Assembly: GCF_045446075.1 (NCBI RefSeq)
Contig: NZ_JBJJBQ010000002.1
Coordinates: 372,001-436,000, forward strand
DNA: 64,000 nt
Source of the DNA: Flavisericum labens
GTDB lineage: Bacteria > Bacteroidota > Bacteroidia > Flavobacteriales > Flavobacteriaceae
Direction: 5' to 3'
Below are positions 34,660 through 43,840 of this stretch, piece after piece. Under the pieces are notes generated by a model. It made no database searches. It saw only the letters and a list, made by a program, of their open reading frames with translations, and was not told where the DNA came from. A program made the translations under genes and the position numbers. The number at the start of each line of letters is the position of its first letter. The stretch's first letter is position 1.

Positions 34660-35256
34660 TTAAGGCAGGTCTGCAATGGTATTTAACGTTTTATAAACAA
34701 GATGTACAGGTAAACCCATAACACTAAAATAGGAGCCCTCAATTTTTGTGACGCCTATTTGCCCAATCCATTCTTGTATACCATAACCGCCAGCTTTATC
34801 GAATGGTTTGTAGGTTTTTATATAGTAGCGTATTTCTTCGTGGGTAAGTGTTTTAAATGTCACTTTGGTAATATCGTGAAGCGTTTTTTCAAAAGTTTGG
34901 GTAGTGAAACAAACCGATGTCACCACGTCGTGCGTTTTACCACTTAGGGACTTTAACACGGTAAAGGCTTCATTTTCATCACGGGGCTTTCCCAATGCTT
35001 TGTTATTGTGCCAAACAATGGTGTCACTGGTTATTAAAATATCATTTGGGCGCAATTCGTCTTTAAACGGAAGGGCTTTAAGCTGCGCTAAGTAATTACT
35101 GATTTCAAAATGCGTTAGTCGTGGTGGGTATTCTTCTTTTACAGGTTTTAGCCGAATTTCGAAATCCAAACCTAAATTTTTAAAAAATTCTTGCCTTCTG
35201 GGGGATCCCGAAGCCAAAATAATATGATGATTTTTTAATTTTTCGTCTAACATCAA
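34660..35256 (-). CDS. maf: Maf family nucleotide pyrophosphatase
   Basis: A 198-residue Maf protein. It has the ILASGSPRRQEFFKNLGL start, the catalytic-area SDTIVWHNNKALGKPRDENEAF and the conserved KPFDKAGGYGIQEWIG. Maf enzymes hydrolyse non-canonical and canonical NTPs (dTTP, UTP and modified forms) to the monophosphate and pyrophosphate. It overlaps the UbiA gene by four bases and precedes the lipoprotein gene. The product is cytoplasmic. Confidence 0.93.
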   Translation of the reverse strand: MMLDEKLKNHHIILASGSPRRQEFFKNLGLDFEIRLKPVKEEYPPRLTHFEISNYLAQLKALPFKDELRPNDILITSDTIVWHNNKALGKPRDENEAFTVLKSLSGKTHDVVTSVCFTTQTFEKTLHDITKVTFKTLTHEEIRYYIKTYKPFDKAGGYGIQEWIGQIGVTKIEGSYFSVMGLPVHLVYKTLNTIADLP

Positions 35257-36167
35257 TTAAGTATCACATATTTGTATAAAAGTAATGAAAGCATTCCGAA
35301 GCACATCACTATTTTATACATAGTGCTTAAATGACCGAAATCTTTTTTTGTTTTTGCACCAATGGTTTTAATGGTGATATAAATAAGCGGTGCCAACACA
35401 AAAAGTAGAAAATAGCCAACAGCAATCGGTTGTTTGTAAAAGTTTGAGTTTAAATAGTAGATAATCCCTACTAAAGGCAAAAAATTTAAAACAGCTAAAA
35501 TATTTTTGGTGCGTGTTCTTCCTAGAACTATAGGGAGCGTGCTCATGCCAGAGTCATAATCACCATCAATATCTTCAATGTCTTTGGCTATTTCGCGTAG
35601 CAGATTAATGGCGAAAGCGAAGAGCGCATAATCCAAAATAATTTTAAAAAAAAGAATTTGTGTTGGTTGGTTTGAAGGTGTTAATGCAGGTAATAATTCA
35701 AAGACTCCTACAATAATTAAACTCATCGCTACTAAAGCAGAAATGACCAGGTTACCAACTATAAGGGTTTGTTTTAAATAGGTAGCGTAGATATAAAGTA
35801 ATATGGAGATTATTATGAACACAGAAAAAAATGAGGGTTTGCCTATATGTTGTGACAGGTAAAAACCAATAGCCACTCCAGTTACGTTTAACGCAATAAA
35901 AGCATTATAAGCTGTGTTTTTTGATATGGTTTTTCCAACGTTTACAAGATGCGGTTTATTGATTTTGTCGGTTTCGATATCGTAAATATCGTTTATGATG
36001 TTACCAGCGGTAGCAATGCTTATGGTAGATAGAATTAAAAGAAAAATACCTAAGCCGTTTAGGCTGGTTTGAGCGCCAAAAGGTTCTAAAAGAGCATATT
36101 TAACAAGTAATTGCACTATGGCAATCATCAAGAGGTTTTTCCAACGGATAAGGTTTAAGAAAGTCAC
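35253..36167 (-). CDS. UbiA-family prenyltransferase (geranylgeranylglycerol-phosphate geranylgeranyltransferase-like)
   Basis: A 304-residue membrane enzyme with about eight helices. The two aspartate-rich motifs of UbiA enzymes are present: NDIYDIETDKINKP (NDxxDxxxD) and DIEDIDGDYDSG. Similar flavobacterial proteins are named after archaeal geranylgeranylglycerol-phosphate geranylgeranyltransferase, but substrate specificity in bacteria is not settled; a prenylated lipid or quinone is likely. It shares the last base of its start with the end of the TonB-C-like gene, so the two are coupled. Confidence 0.87.
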   Translation of the reverse strand: MTFLNLIRWKNLLMIAIVQLLVKYALLEPFGAQTSLNGLGIFLLILSTISIATAGNIINDIYDIETDKINKPHLVNVGKTISKNTAYNAFIALNVTGVAIGFYLSQHIGKPSFFSVFIIISILLYIYATYLKQTLIVGNLVISALVAMSLIIVGVFELLPALTPSNQPTQILFFKIILDYALFAFAINLLREIAKDIEDIDGDYDSGMSTLPIVLGRTRTKNILAVLNFLPLVGIIYYLNSNFYKQPIAVGYFLLFVLAPLIYITIKTIGAKTKKDFGHLSTMYKIVMCFGMLSLLLYKYVILN

Positions 36168-37042
36168 TAGTCGTGTATTTGAAATATAAATGGGAAGCTA
36201 TATTTGGTATTTATCGGTTTGCCATTTTTTTTTGCTGGAATAAATTTAGGAAGAAGGTTTACGGTTCTTTTTATTTCATTGCTTAATTGTGAATTGACTG
36301 ATTCGGCTTCAATGTTGACCACGTTTCCTTCCTTATCAATAATGAAACTTATTGAGTTTTCAAATCGTCCCGATAAGCCAATTTCAGAAACAATATCTGT
36401 GTTGAATTTTCTGTTGAATAGCCAAGTGATTGTATGCGAAACACATTGTTTTAAAAGATTTTTATCGATGATATGCGAACAATTAAAAGTTTGGACTGGT
36501 TGGGTTATGTTTTCAGTAATTATTCTATTGGCATTAATGTTTGAAAGAATTAATGGTTTATGTTTTAAAAATGCCGTTTTCGTTTTTAGGACACCTTTAT
36601 TTATTCTAAGTTTACAATTGCCTTCTGTTTTTTTTACTTTAATCAGGCCTCCATTAAAATTAAAAAAGTAGTAGTCATTTTCTTTTTTGGCTTGTATGTA
36701 AAGAATATTCGATGATTTTTTCCAACTTCCAATAGAAATAATATTATTGTTAGCATTAAAATAAAAAGTAGTGTTTATTACATTTTGATTAAATGGTGCG
36801 TAGGCCTTTTCTTGAGATTCAATTTTAACTAAACCATTTTTGCTAAATAAGAATTTCACTTTTTTAAAAAAAGACTCATTTTTTTTGAAGTTATTGATAT
36901 TGGAAGAGTTGAAAACATTGGAATCCAATTGAACCTCTGTTACTTCCCAAACTCCTAGCATAGATTTTTTTGAAATTTCTTGTGAAAAAGTTGCTAAATG
37001 AAAGGCTGTTAAGATAAAGGCTAATATTGTTTTTTTTAGCAT
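36167..37042 (-). CDS. secreted protein with C-terminal TonB-like domain
   Basis: From the ATG at 37042 the product is 291 residues with a signal peptide (MLKKTILAFILTAFHLATFS). Residues about 20-170 are a beta-rich lipocalin-like region (WEVTEVQLDSN). Residues about 200-291 resemble the TonB C-terminal or energy-transducer domain: GNVVNIEAESVNSQL and KFIPAKKNGKPINTKYSFPFIF. A longer frame starts at 37081 but would overlap kdsC by 29 bases, so I use the internal Met. Proteins with a free TonB-C-like domain are common in Bacteroidota; their role is unclear. Confidence 0.8.
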   Translation of the reverse strand: MLKKTILAFILTAFHLATFSQEISKKSMLGVWEVTEVQLDSNVFNSSNINNFKKNESFFKKVKFLFSKNGLVKIESQEKAYAPFNQNVINTTFYFNANNNIISIGSWKKSSNILYIQAKKENDYYFFNFNGGLIKVKKTEGNCKLRINKGVLKTKTAFLKHKPLILSNINANRIITENITQPVQTFNCSHIIDKNLLKQCVSHTITWLFNRKFNTDIVSEIGLSGRFENSISFIIDKEGNVVNIEAESVNSQLSNEIKRTVNLLPKFIPAKKNGKPINTKYSFPFIFQIHD

Positions 37043-37052
37043 ATTACTTTTA

Positions 37053-37583
37053 TTAATCATATTTAGCACCGTAGTTGCCACTCCATTTTCCTTGTACTTT
37101 TAAAACCTGTTCAATCACATCGCGAACGGCACCTTTGCCACCTTTTTTATGTGAAATGTATTTTGAAATACCTTTTATTTCTGGAACGGCGTCCTGTGGG
37201 CAGCAGGGTAGCCCAACCAGTTTCATCACTGGAAAATCTGGGATGTCATCACCCATATAAAGTACGTTTTCCGACTTAATTTGTTTATCAATAAAATATT
37301 GGTTGAGCTGTTCAATTTTATTATCCGAGCCCAAGAACACATCTTTTACATCCAAATGGTTTAAACGAATGCGAACGCCTTCGTTGGTTCCGCCAGAGAT
37401 AATACAAATATTAAAACCTTGGTTTAGAGCGGTTTTTATGGCATAACCATCTTTAGTATTCATGGTGCGCAGCATTTCGCCGTTTGTGGTAATGGTTACC
37501 GAGCCGTCTGTTAAAACGCCATCAACGTCAAAAATAAAAGTAGTGATATGTTCTAGGTATTCTTTATAGCTTTTTTCTTCCAT
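37053..37583 (-). CDS. kdsC: KdsC-type HAD phosphatase (KDO 8-phosphate phosphatase)
   Basis: A 176-residue HAD-superfamily, subclass IIIA phosphatase of normal length. The HAD motifs are FDVDGVLTDGSV (nucleophile and acid Asp), GGTNEGVRIR, and MGDDIPDFPVMKLVG. It cleaves 3-deoxy-D-manno-octulosonate 8-phosphate on the way to lipid A core sugars. It overlaps the DUF2520 gene by 20 bases, so the pair is translationally linked. Confidence 0.9.
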   Translation of the reverse strand: MEEKSYKEYLEHITTFIFDVDGVLTDGSVTITTNGEMLRTMNTKDGYAIKTALNQGFNICIISGGTNEGVRIRLNHLDVKDVFLGSDNKIEQLNQYFIDKQIKSENVLYMGDDIPDFPVMKLVGLPCCPQDAVPEIKGISKYISHKKGGKGAVRDVIEQVLKVQGKWSGNYGAKYD

Positions 37584-38331
37584 GGGTATGTTGTATCGAT
37601 GCAGTTAGAAGTTTGTAAATATCTTGATGATACTCATTTTTCAATAGTTTTAGATGGTTTTTAATGGTTTTTTTGTCACCACGTTTAGCTGGTCCTGTTT
37701 GTGCCATATAAGGCGACATGTCCTGTACTTTTTTGGCGGTTTCTAGAATAAGCGGTTTTAGTAAATCGAATTCTGCGCCTTCACTTTCGGTAATTTCATG
37801 CCCAATCCTGTAAAGATGGTTGGTGAAATTGTTAACAAACACCGCAGCTAAATGTAGCACACGACGTTGGTTACTGTTTACCCGTTTTGTTGGGCTGCCC
37901 AAACTTGTTGCCAATTCTTTTAAAAGCGGATAACTATTTTTGTTGATGGTTTCAATACAAATGGGCACATGGGCAAAATCCATTTTGGCATTTTTGCTAA
38001 AGCTTTGTAAGGGGTAAAATACACCTCGTTTATGCTTCTTGTCCAAATCATGAATATTAACACAGCCCGAAGTATGTATCACTAATCTATCTTCAAATGG
38101 CAATTTGGTTGACAGTTTAGCAATGGCATCGTCACTAACGGCCAAAATGTAAACATCGGCATCTTTTAATTCGTTAAGGTTGTCGGTAACGTCAACAAGG
38201 TTTTTGTGTTGTTTTATGGAATCTAAACTCCTGTTAAACCATTGAATAACAGATGTATGTTTGGACTCACTGAAACCTTTAAATAAGTGTGAAGCCACAT
38301 TGCCGGCCCCGAGTAATACTACTGAAATCAT
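37564..38331 (-). CDS. Rossmann-like and DUF2520 domain protein
   Basis: A 255-residue oxidoreductase-like protein. The N-terminal Rossmann motif SVVLLGAGNVASHLF and ADVYILAVSDDAI resemble pyrroline-carboxylate reductase (ProC) and F420-type enzymes. The C-terminal DUF2520 region contains QSFSKNAKMDF and NSNQRRVLHLAAVFVNNFTNHLYRIG. The activity is unproven. It is the first gene of a six-gene transcript ending with the lipoprotein at 33689 and is divergent from the hemoglobin gene (20 bases between starts). Confidence 0.9.
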   Translation of the reverse strand: MISVVLLGAGNVASHLFKGFSESKHTSVIQWFNRSLDSIKQHKNLVDVTDNLNELKDADVYILAVSDDAIAKLSTKLPFEDRLVIHTSGCVNIHDLDKKHKRGVFYPLQSFSKNAKMDFAHVPICIETINKNSYPLLKELATSLGSPTKRVNSNQRRVLHLAAVFVNNFTNHLYRIGHEITESEGAEFDLLKPLILETAKKVQDMSPYMAQTGPAKRGDKKTIKNHLKLLKNEYHQDIYKLLTASIQHTHGRKKL

Positions 38332-38350
38332 AGCGCTAAAATAGTTAATA

Positions 38351-38791
38351 ATGCCCGATTTAAAAACCTATGATATATCTTTGTTGATTATGGACAAAAA
38401 AGATATAGAAACCAGAAAAGATGTGTTTTTGTTAGTCGCTACTTTTTACGGAAAAGTTAGAGAAGACGAGGTGCTGGGGCCAATTTTTAATAAAACCATA
38501 AAAAAATGGGATGAGCACTTGGAACTTTTAACCACCTTTTGGGAAAGCAGTTTGTTTATGTCCAGAAAATTAGAAAAAAAGTACGCAGGAAATCCTTTGG
38601 AAGCCCATATAAAAGTAGATAACGAACAGAATCATAGCATCACAGAAATGCATTTTGGAATTTGGCTGAACCTTTGGTTGCAAACCATCGATGAACTCTT
38701 TAGAGGCGATATAGCCGAAAACGCTAAACGTCGGGCACGAAAAATGGGTACGTTTTTATACATGAGTATTTTTCAAGCAAGAAAGGGGTAG
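38351..38791 (+). CDS. group III truncated hemoglobin
   Basis: A 146-residue (or 133-residue, see below) heme protein of the group III truncated hemoglobin family. The pattern DVFLLVATFYGKVREDEVLGPIF, the distal region WDEHLELLTTFWESSLF, and HFGIWLNLWLQTIDELFRGDIAENAKRRARKM match the family; the proximal His is in MHFGIWL. These bind O2, NO or CO and probably scavenge or sense them. An internal ATG at 38390 (MDKKDIETR) matches the normal family start; the upstream ATG would add 13 hydrophobic residues, so the real start is uncertain. Confidence 0.88.
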   Translation: MPDLKTYDISLLIMDKKDIETRKDVFLLVATFYGKVREDEVLGPIFNKTIKKWDEHLELLTTFWESSLFMSRKLEKKYAGNPLEAHIKVDNEQNHSITEMHFGIWLNLWLQTIDELFRGDIAENAKRRARKMGTFLYMSIFQARKG

Positions 38792-38803
38792 TGGGGGCAG
38801 TTC

Positions 38804-38835
38804 TCAGTCATCAGTCGAAGGTATTCAGTCATCAG
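38804..38835 (+). repeat. short direct repeats in the gap before ccsBA
   Basis: TCAGTCATCAG occurs at 38804-38814 and again at 38825-38835. The gap 38792-39054 also has CTTCCGTCTCCAAACTTC, a low-complexity style seen in decayed intergenic DNA. No gene fits. Confidence 0.4.
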
Positions 38836-39023
38836 AATATGAGCTTTCAAGAGTTTATTTCATAAACGACGAACTCTGAGATTTTACATCTTCACTAGAT
38901 AATCCATTATCAGCTTCAAAAACCTGAACGACTTCATTTCTCCAATCTTCCGTCTCCAAACTTCTAGCTGCGGTCTCCCAACTTTTTATAACACTTTAAC
39001 ATCCTAGAATAAACTTAAATCCC

Positions 39024-39031
39024 TAAATTTG
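39024..39031 (+). promoter_or_regulatory. -7 box upstream of the cytochrome c biogenesis gene
   Basis: TAAATTTG matches the Bacteroidota TAnnTTTG box exactly, 24 bases before the start codon at 39055. A CTTTAAC stretch about 24 bases further upstream could be the -33 element but is weak. Confidence 0.6.
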
Positions 39032-39054
39032 CACGAGCTTAAAAAGAGGCGTTT

Positions 39055-42000
39055 ATGATACAAAAAAAACTGGCCAATATTTTCTTTTCAACTAGGCTAA
39101 CCGCCGTATTATTTATTGCTTTTGCTGCTGCTATGGCTACTGGAACGATTTTGGACGCCGGGCAGGGAACTTCGCCAACTCCATATACCAGAAATCTGAT
39201 TTACAATGCCTGGTGGTTCGAGGCTATTATGGTGTTTTTTGTCATTAATTTTGTTGGAAACATTTTTAGGTTCAGACTTTATAAAAAGGAAAGATGGGCT
39301 ACTTTTATTTTACATATCTCTTTTATATTTATTCTTTTGGGAGCATTTATTACGCGGTATGCAAGTTTTGAAGGCATGATGGCCATCCGTGAAGGCGCTA
39401 CCGAAAACACATTTCTATCACAAAAAACATATATCACGACTTATATTGACGGTGATTATAAGATTGATGGCGTGCCACAGCGCTTGCCTATTGAGCGTGA
39501 GGTCGATTTTTCAGGTAGAATGGAAAACGATTTTAAAATTGAAACCAAATACAACGAACAGCCCGTTACCATTGAATTAGAAAAATTTATTGTTGGTGCC
39601 GAAGAAGACATTGTTCCTGACGAAAACGGCGAGGAATATTTAAAAATTGTGGAAGCCAGTCAATCTGGGCCACACAACCACTTTTTAAAAGTTGGGCAGG
39701 TAAGTAGCATCCATAATGTGCTTTTTGCCCTAAATAAACCAACGAGTGGTGCTATAAATATTACTTATCAGGGCGATTCGCTTACTATTGAATCTCCTTT
39801 TGAAGGCGAATACATGACCATGGCAACAAGAGCGCAAGGTAAATTGCAGAAAGACAGCTTGCAGCCATTACATCTCCGTTCGCGCTACGTTATTGGTAAC
39901 ATGCAAATGGTGTTTCCGAAGCCTGTGGTTAAAGGCCGATTTGATGTGGTTGAAGCTTCAAAAATTCTAAAGAGCAATGAGGATGGCGTTTTACTAAAAG
40001 TAACCACTAATGGTGAATCTAAACAAGTGGGCGTTATAGGGGGAAAAGGTTCCAATAGTAGGTTTAAACAAACGGAAGTAGGTGGCTTAGACTTTGCTTT
40101 TAGATATGGGTCTAAAGTACTGGAATTGCCTTTTTCAATCAAATTAAATGATTTTGAAGCCGAGCGCTATCCCGGTACAGAACGGGGTTATTCGGCATAC
40201 TCGAGTAAGGTAACTGTAATTGACGATAGAAGTGAAGATTTCGATTATAAAATCTATATGAATAATATTTTAGACCACGGTGGTTATAGGTTTTTCCAAT
40301 CTAGTTTTGATCCCGATGAGAAGGGAACCATCCTTTCGGTAAACCACGACTATTGGGGTTCACTCATTACCTATATAGGTTATTTTATGTTGTATTTTGG
40401 TTTGATGGCTATTCTCTTTAGCAAGCATTCGCGTTTTGGCGATTTGAAAAGGCATCTCGAAAATGTAAAGTCTAAAAAAGCAAAACTACTAGGTGTAATA
40501 GTGTTGTGTTTTGGTCTTAATGGTTTTGCTCAGGAGCACTCGGCAAACGATGGCCACAACCATACCAAAACAACCAAAGCACAAATCGATTCCATTTTAA
40601 AGGCGAATATAACACCTAAAGAGCATGCCGATAAATTTGGGCATTTGGTGATTCAGGATTTAAGCGGGCGTATGATGCCTGTAAATACCTATGCATCTGA
40701 AATGCTTCGTAAATTAAGCAAACACGATGTTTACGAAGATATTAATGCCAACCAGGTGTTTCTTTCTATTCAAGAAAGTCCAATGCTTTGGTACAACGTA
40801 CCTATTATTTACTTGAAACCGAAAAAAGGTGATTCCATTCGGTCACTTATCAATATTCCTAAATCTGAAAAGTATGTCGCACTGGCCGATTTTTTTACCG
40901 ATAAAGGTGAATATAAATTAGCGCCTTTTTTAGATGAAGCCTACAAAGCGCAAGTGCCCAACGGATTTCAAAAGGAATTTAAAGAGACCGATCAACGGGT
41001 TAGTTTATTGTACAACGCTATCGAAGGAATGTCCTTAAAAATATTCCCAATCCCTAATGATGACAACAACAAATGGATTTCGGCTTACGATTACAGAAAA
41101 GATTCTTCGAAGATAAGCGATTCGCTTTACGGTAACTTTGTGAAAAATGGTTTCAGGACTTATTTGTTCACTTTAAACCAAGCGAAGCAAACGGGTAATT
41201 TTTCGGAAGCTGAAAAACTTTTAGAAGCCTTCAAAAAAACACAGTACCGCTACGGAAGCGAAGTGATGCTCAGCGACGATAAAATCAAAACCGAAATCAT
41301 TTATAACAAATATGATATATTTAAAAAGCTATTTAGTTGGTATTTGTATGCTGGCTTTTTAATGTTCGTTTTGTTGATTGTTCAGATTTTTAACGAAACG
41401 AGTAAGCCGTTAAATTTGGCTGTTAATGTTTTTAAATGGATAATCGTCGGGTTGTTTGCTCTGCACACGACAGGTTTAATTGTGAGATGGTATATCTCTG
41501 GTCATGCACCATGGAGTGATGCCTACGAATCGATGATTTATGTAGCTTGGGCAACGATGTTTTTTGGTTTGGCTTTTGGAAGAAAAAGTGATTTAACCTT
41601 GGCTTCTACCGCTTTTGTAACGTCTATGATTTTAATGATTGCCCATTGGAACTGGATGGATCCCGCTATAGCTAACTTACAACCTGTTTTAAACAGCTAC
41701 TGGTTGATGATTCACGTGGCTGTTATTGTGGCTAGTTACGGGCCATTTACATTGGGTATGATATTAGGGGTGGTATCGTTGTTGCTCATGATTTTTACAA
41801 CCAAATCCAATAGAGCCAAAATGGATTTAAACATCAAGGAACTTACTATTATCAACGAAATGGCTTTAACAGTAGGTTTGGTAATGTTAACGATTGGAAA
41901 CTTTTTGGGCGGCATGTGGGCCAACGAAAGTTGGGGCCGCTATTGGGGTTGGGACCCTAAAGAAACTTGGGCCCTTATTAGTATTATGGTTTACGCTTTT

Positions 42001-42243
42001 GTAATCCATGCGCGCTTAGTACCAGGATTGCGAAGTCGTTGGTTTTTTAACCTGATGTCTATTATTGCTTTTGCCAGTATCATCATGACCTATTTTGGTG
42101 TAAACTTTTATCTGGCTGGCCTTCATAGTTACGCCAGTGGCGACCAAATTGTTAGCGTTAAGTTTATCAGCATAACCTGTGTTTTGGTGGCAATTTTAGC
42201 TTTTTTTGCTTATCGCGGGTATGCTAAGTTTTATAAAAAGTAA
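39055..42243 (+). CDS. ccsBA: fused CcsB/CcsA cytochrome c maturation protein
   Basis: A 1062-residue membrane protein joining a ResB/CcsB-type half and a CcsA half. The ResB part (residues about 1-500) has N-terminal helices (TRLTAVLFIAFAAAMATG; WWFEAIMVFFVINFVGNIF) and a long periplasmic domain. The CcsA part (about 780-1062) carries the WWD-type motif WGRYWGWDPKETWALI and conserved histidines such as IHVAVIVASYG and VIHARLVPGL. It carries heme to the outside and attaches it to the CXXCH motifs of cytochromes c (System II). It stands alone here with its own promoter and no apocytochrome thiol-reductase gene nearby. Confidence 0.93.
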   Translation: MIQKKLANIFFSTRLTAVLFIAFAAAMATGTILDAGQGTSPTPYTRNLIYNAWWFEAIMVFFVINFVGNIFRFRLYKKERWATFILHISFIFILLGAFITRYASFEGMMAIREGATENTFLSQKTYITTYIDGDYKIDGVPQRLPIEREVDFSGRMENDFKIETKYNEQPVTIELEKFIVGAEEDIVPDENGEEYLKIVEASQSGPHNHFLKVGQVSSIHNVLFALNKPTSGAINITYQGDSLTIESPFEGEYMTMATRAQGKLQKDSLQPLHLRSRYVIGNMQMVFPKPVVKGRFDVVEASKILKSNEDGVLLKVTTNGESKQVGVIGGKGSNSRFKQTEVGGLDFAFRYGSKVLELPFSIKLNDFEAERYPGTERGYSAYSSKVTVIDDRSEDFDYKIYMNNILDHGGYRFFQSSFDPDEKGTILSVNHDYWGSLITYIGYFMLYFGLMAILFSKHSRFGDLKRHLENVKSKKAKLLGVIVLCFGLNGFAQEHSANDGHNHTKTTKAQIDSILKANITPKEHADKFGHLVIQDLSGRMMPVNTYASEMLRKLSKHDVYEDINANQVFLSIQESPMLWYNVPIIYLKPKKGDSIRSLINIPKSEKYVALADFFTDKGEYKLAPFLDEAYKAQVPNGFQKEFKETDQRVSLLYNAIEGMSLKIFPIPNDDNNKWISAYDYRKDSSKISDSLYGNFVKNGFRTYLFTLNQAKQTGNFSEAEKLLEAFKKTQYRYGSEVMLSDDKIKTEIIYNKYDIFKKLFSWYLYAGFLMFVLLIVQIFNETSKPLNLAVNVFKWIIVGLFALHTTGLIVRWYISGHAPWSDAYESMIYVAWATMFFGLAFGRKSDLTLASTAFVTSMILMIAHWNWMDPAIANLQPVLNSYWLMIHVAVIVASYGPFTLGMILGVVSLLLMIFTTKSNRAKMDLNIKELTIINEMALTVGLVMLTIGNFLGGMWANESWGRYWGWDPKETWALISIMVYAFVIHARLVPGLRSRWFFNLMSIIAFASIIMTYFGVNFYLAGLHSYASGDQIVSVKFISITCVLVAILAFFAYRGYAKFYKK

Positions 42244-42288
42244 ATAAGAATAGTAATGATTTTCAAAAATTGAAAATTCTGTACACTA

Positions 42289-43011
42289 TTAACCTTCAAA
42301 AGCACTCAAAACGTAATTATACCCCAGCCCAAATGCAATGGCAAGCCCAAAACTAAGAAGTGTACCTATTAAAATGTACTCGGTTAGTTTTCGGTCTTTG
42401 GCCTTCGATAAATCACCAAAACGAAATACTGATTTGGCTGCGATTAAAAGGCCTACGCCTTCCCAATGGTTGGTGATAATAAAAATAAAAACGAATAGGC
42501 GCTCTAAAATACCAATATAAGCCCCGGCGTCTTTAAGTGAGGCTTCTTCGGTGTATTCGGTAAGGTCCCATTTGGATATCAAGGTTTTCATAATGATAGA
42601 TGATACTTTGGTAACGCCCAAAATACAGATTAAGGCCAACAAGGTTTTTGTGTTAAAAAGTAGTTCGAAATCAATGTTGTAAGGCTGATAAAGCTTAACC
42701 ACTAAAGCAATAACGAGTAGGTGCGCCAATTGGTCTAAAGCAAAGAGCCATCGATTGTTGAAATGCGGTTTTAGGTGCAATTTGATGACATCGATAAGGT
42801 AATGCGATACTCCAATAATTATAATCCCCAGCCAATATTTAAAATTGAATTGTAAAATCAATACCAATGCACAAACATGAATGAAAACGTGCCAGTATAA
42901 AAATTTCGATTTGTGCTTGTGTTCTTCCTTATGGAATACCCATTTTTGTGGTTGCAGTAAAAAATCGCCCACTAAATGGGCCAGAATTAATTTTAAGGCT
43001 AAAGTTAGCAT
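42289..43011 (-). CDS. DUF3307 family membrane protein
   Basis: A 240-residue membrane protein with about six helices. The DUF3307 pattern is clear: KLILAHLVGDFLLQPQKWV, FLYWHVFIHVCALVLIL, GVSHYLIDVIKLHL and FALDQLAHLLVIALVV, with conserved His and Asp residues. The function is unknown. It overlaps the SatD-family gene by seven bases, and such SatD plus DUF3307 pairs are conserved in many bacteria. Confidence 0.87.
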   Translation of the reverse strand: MLTLALKLILAHLVGDFLLQPQKWVFHKEEHKHKSKFLYWHVFIHVCALVLILQFNFKYWLGIIIIGVSHYLIDVIKLHLKPHFNNRWLFALDQLAHLLVIALVVKLYQPYNIDFELLFNTKTLLALICILGVTKVSSIIMKTLISKWDLTEYTEEASLKDAGAYIGILERLFVFIFIITNHWEGVGLLIAAKSVFRFGDLSKAKDRKLTEYILIGTLLSFGLAIAFGLGYNYVLSAFEG

Positions 43012-43607
43012 AAGGTTTGTATTTGGGTTCTAAAATAGTGCAAGAGTTTTAAAGTTTCGTCAAAACCAGCACGTTTTAGTCCTTGGCTTATGTTGCCTTG
43101 GGTCTTTCCTAAAAGTTTTGCAATTTGGCTTTGGTTTAAATTGGGGTTTTCTAAAGCTGTTTTAACCAACATTGCCGAATTGCTCGTCCAATTATCCCAG
43201 GTTAATAGAGCTAGCTCCAGCATGAGGTTTATTGAGGTATCGAAGGGTTCAAATGGTGATTTTAAGGCTAATCTTGTTTTTTTAAGGTTTTCAAAACATT
43301 CACCAGAATGAACAAAAGCACTACCGTTGGCCTCGGTTATTTTTTGGGAGTCATAGGTTTTATCACCTATTCCAATGGCTAGCCTAACATCCAGTCCGTC
43401 AAATTGTTTAATACTAGCTTTAATAAAAACACAGGCTTCCAAAGCATGTTTTGGGTTAACTTCTAATTGAAAGCTGTCGCCTCTGTATATTTCCCAAGCA
43501 GAGGGCGGTTTTCCATACTTGTTTAAGACAGACTTTAGAGCCTCTAGCCACAGTTTGGGCTGTGCTTTCTGGGAATTGATGATGTCGCCTGTTATAATAC
43601 TGGTCAT
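43005..43607 (-). CDS. SatD family protein
   Basis: A 200-residue protein starting at the ATG at 43607 (MTSIITGDIINSQ). A longer frame from a TTG at 43631 adds eight residues with little support. The N-terminal region (GDIINSQKAQPKLWLEALK, then WEIYRGDSFQLEV and KASIKQFDGLDVRLAIGIG) is the SatD signature. The C-terminal end has a helix-turn-helix (NQSQIAKLLGKTQGNISQGLKRAG), so it may bind DNA and control its own gene. The promoter region shows repeated AAATATTAGCTTA. The molecular function is not known. Confidence 0.87.
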   Translation of the reverse strand: MTSIITGDIINSQKAQPKLWLEALKSVLNKYGKPPSAWEIYRGDSFQLEVNPKHALEACVFIKASIKQFDGLDVRLAIGIGDKTYDSQKITEANGSAFVHSGECFENLKKTRLALKSPFEPFDTSINLMLELALLTWDNWTSNSAMLVKTALENPNLNQSQIAKLLGKTQGNISQGLKRAGFDETLKLLHYFRTQIQTLC

Positions 43608-43658
43608 GCTTTTTGTGAGTGGATTGTTCAAATCTATAAAATAATATTCAAATTGCCA

Positions 43659-43699
43659 AAATATTAGCTTATAAACTAATAATATTAAATATTAGCTTA
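43659..43699 (-). promoter_or_regulatory. tandem 13-base repeats upstream of satD-like gene
   Basis: AAATATTAGCTTA occurs twice (43659-43671 and 43687-43699), 28 bases apart, 52-92 bases before the start at 43607. Each copy is followed within 20 bases by TAATAATATT or TAGTAATATT, giving loose inverted pairs. The layout suits a self-regulating DNA-binding protein. Confidence 0.5.
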
Positions 43700-43840
43700 A
43701 AAGATTATAATTAGTAATATTGCTTTTTGGGGTGATAATTTTTTCAATTTTATTTGAAAGGCATTAAATTTTCATTTATGTACATCAAGAACTAAAACCA
43801 AGTTCCATTTATATTTGTAATCAAATTAAAAACAAGACAT

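Noticed and set aside
36204..36671. Plus-strand open frame of 155 codons
   Set aside because: It is the antisense of the TonB-C-like gene, which fits the operon and has a signal peptide.
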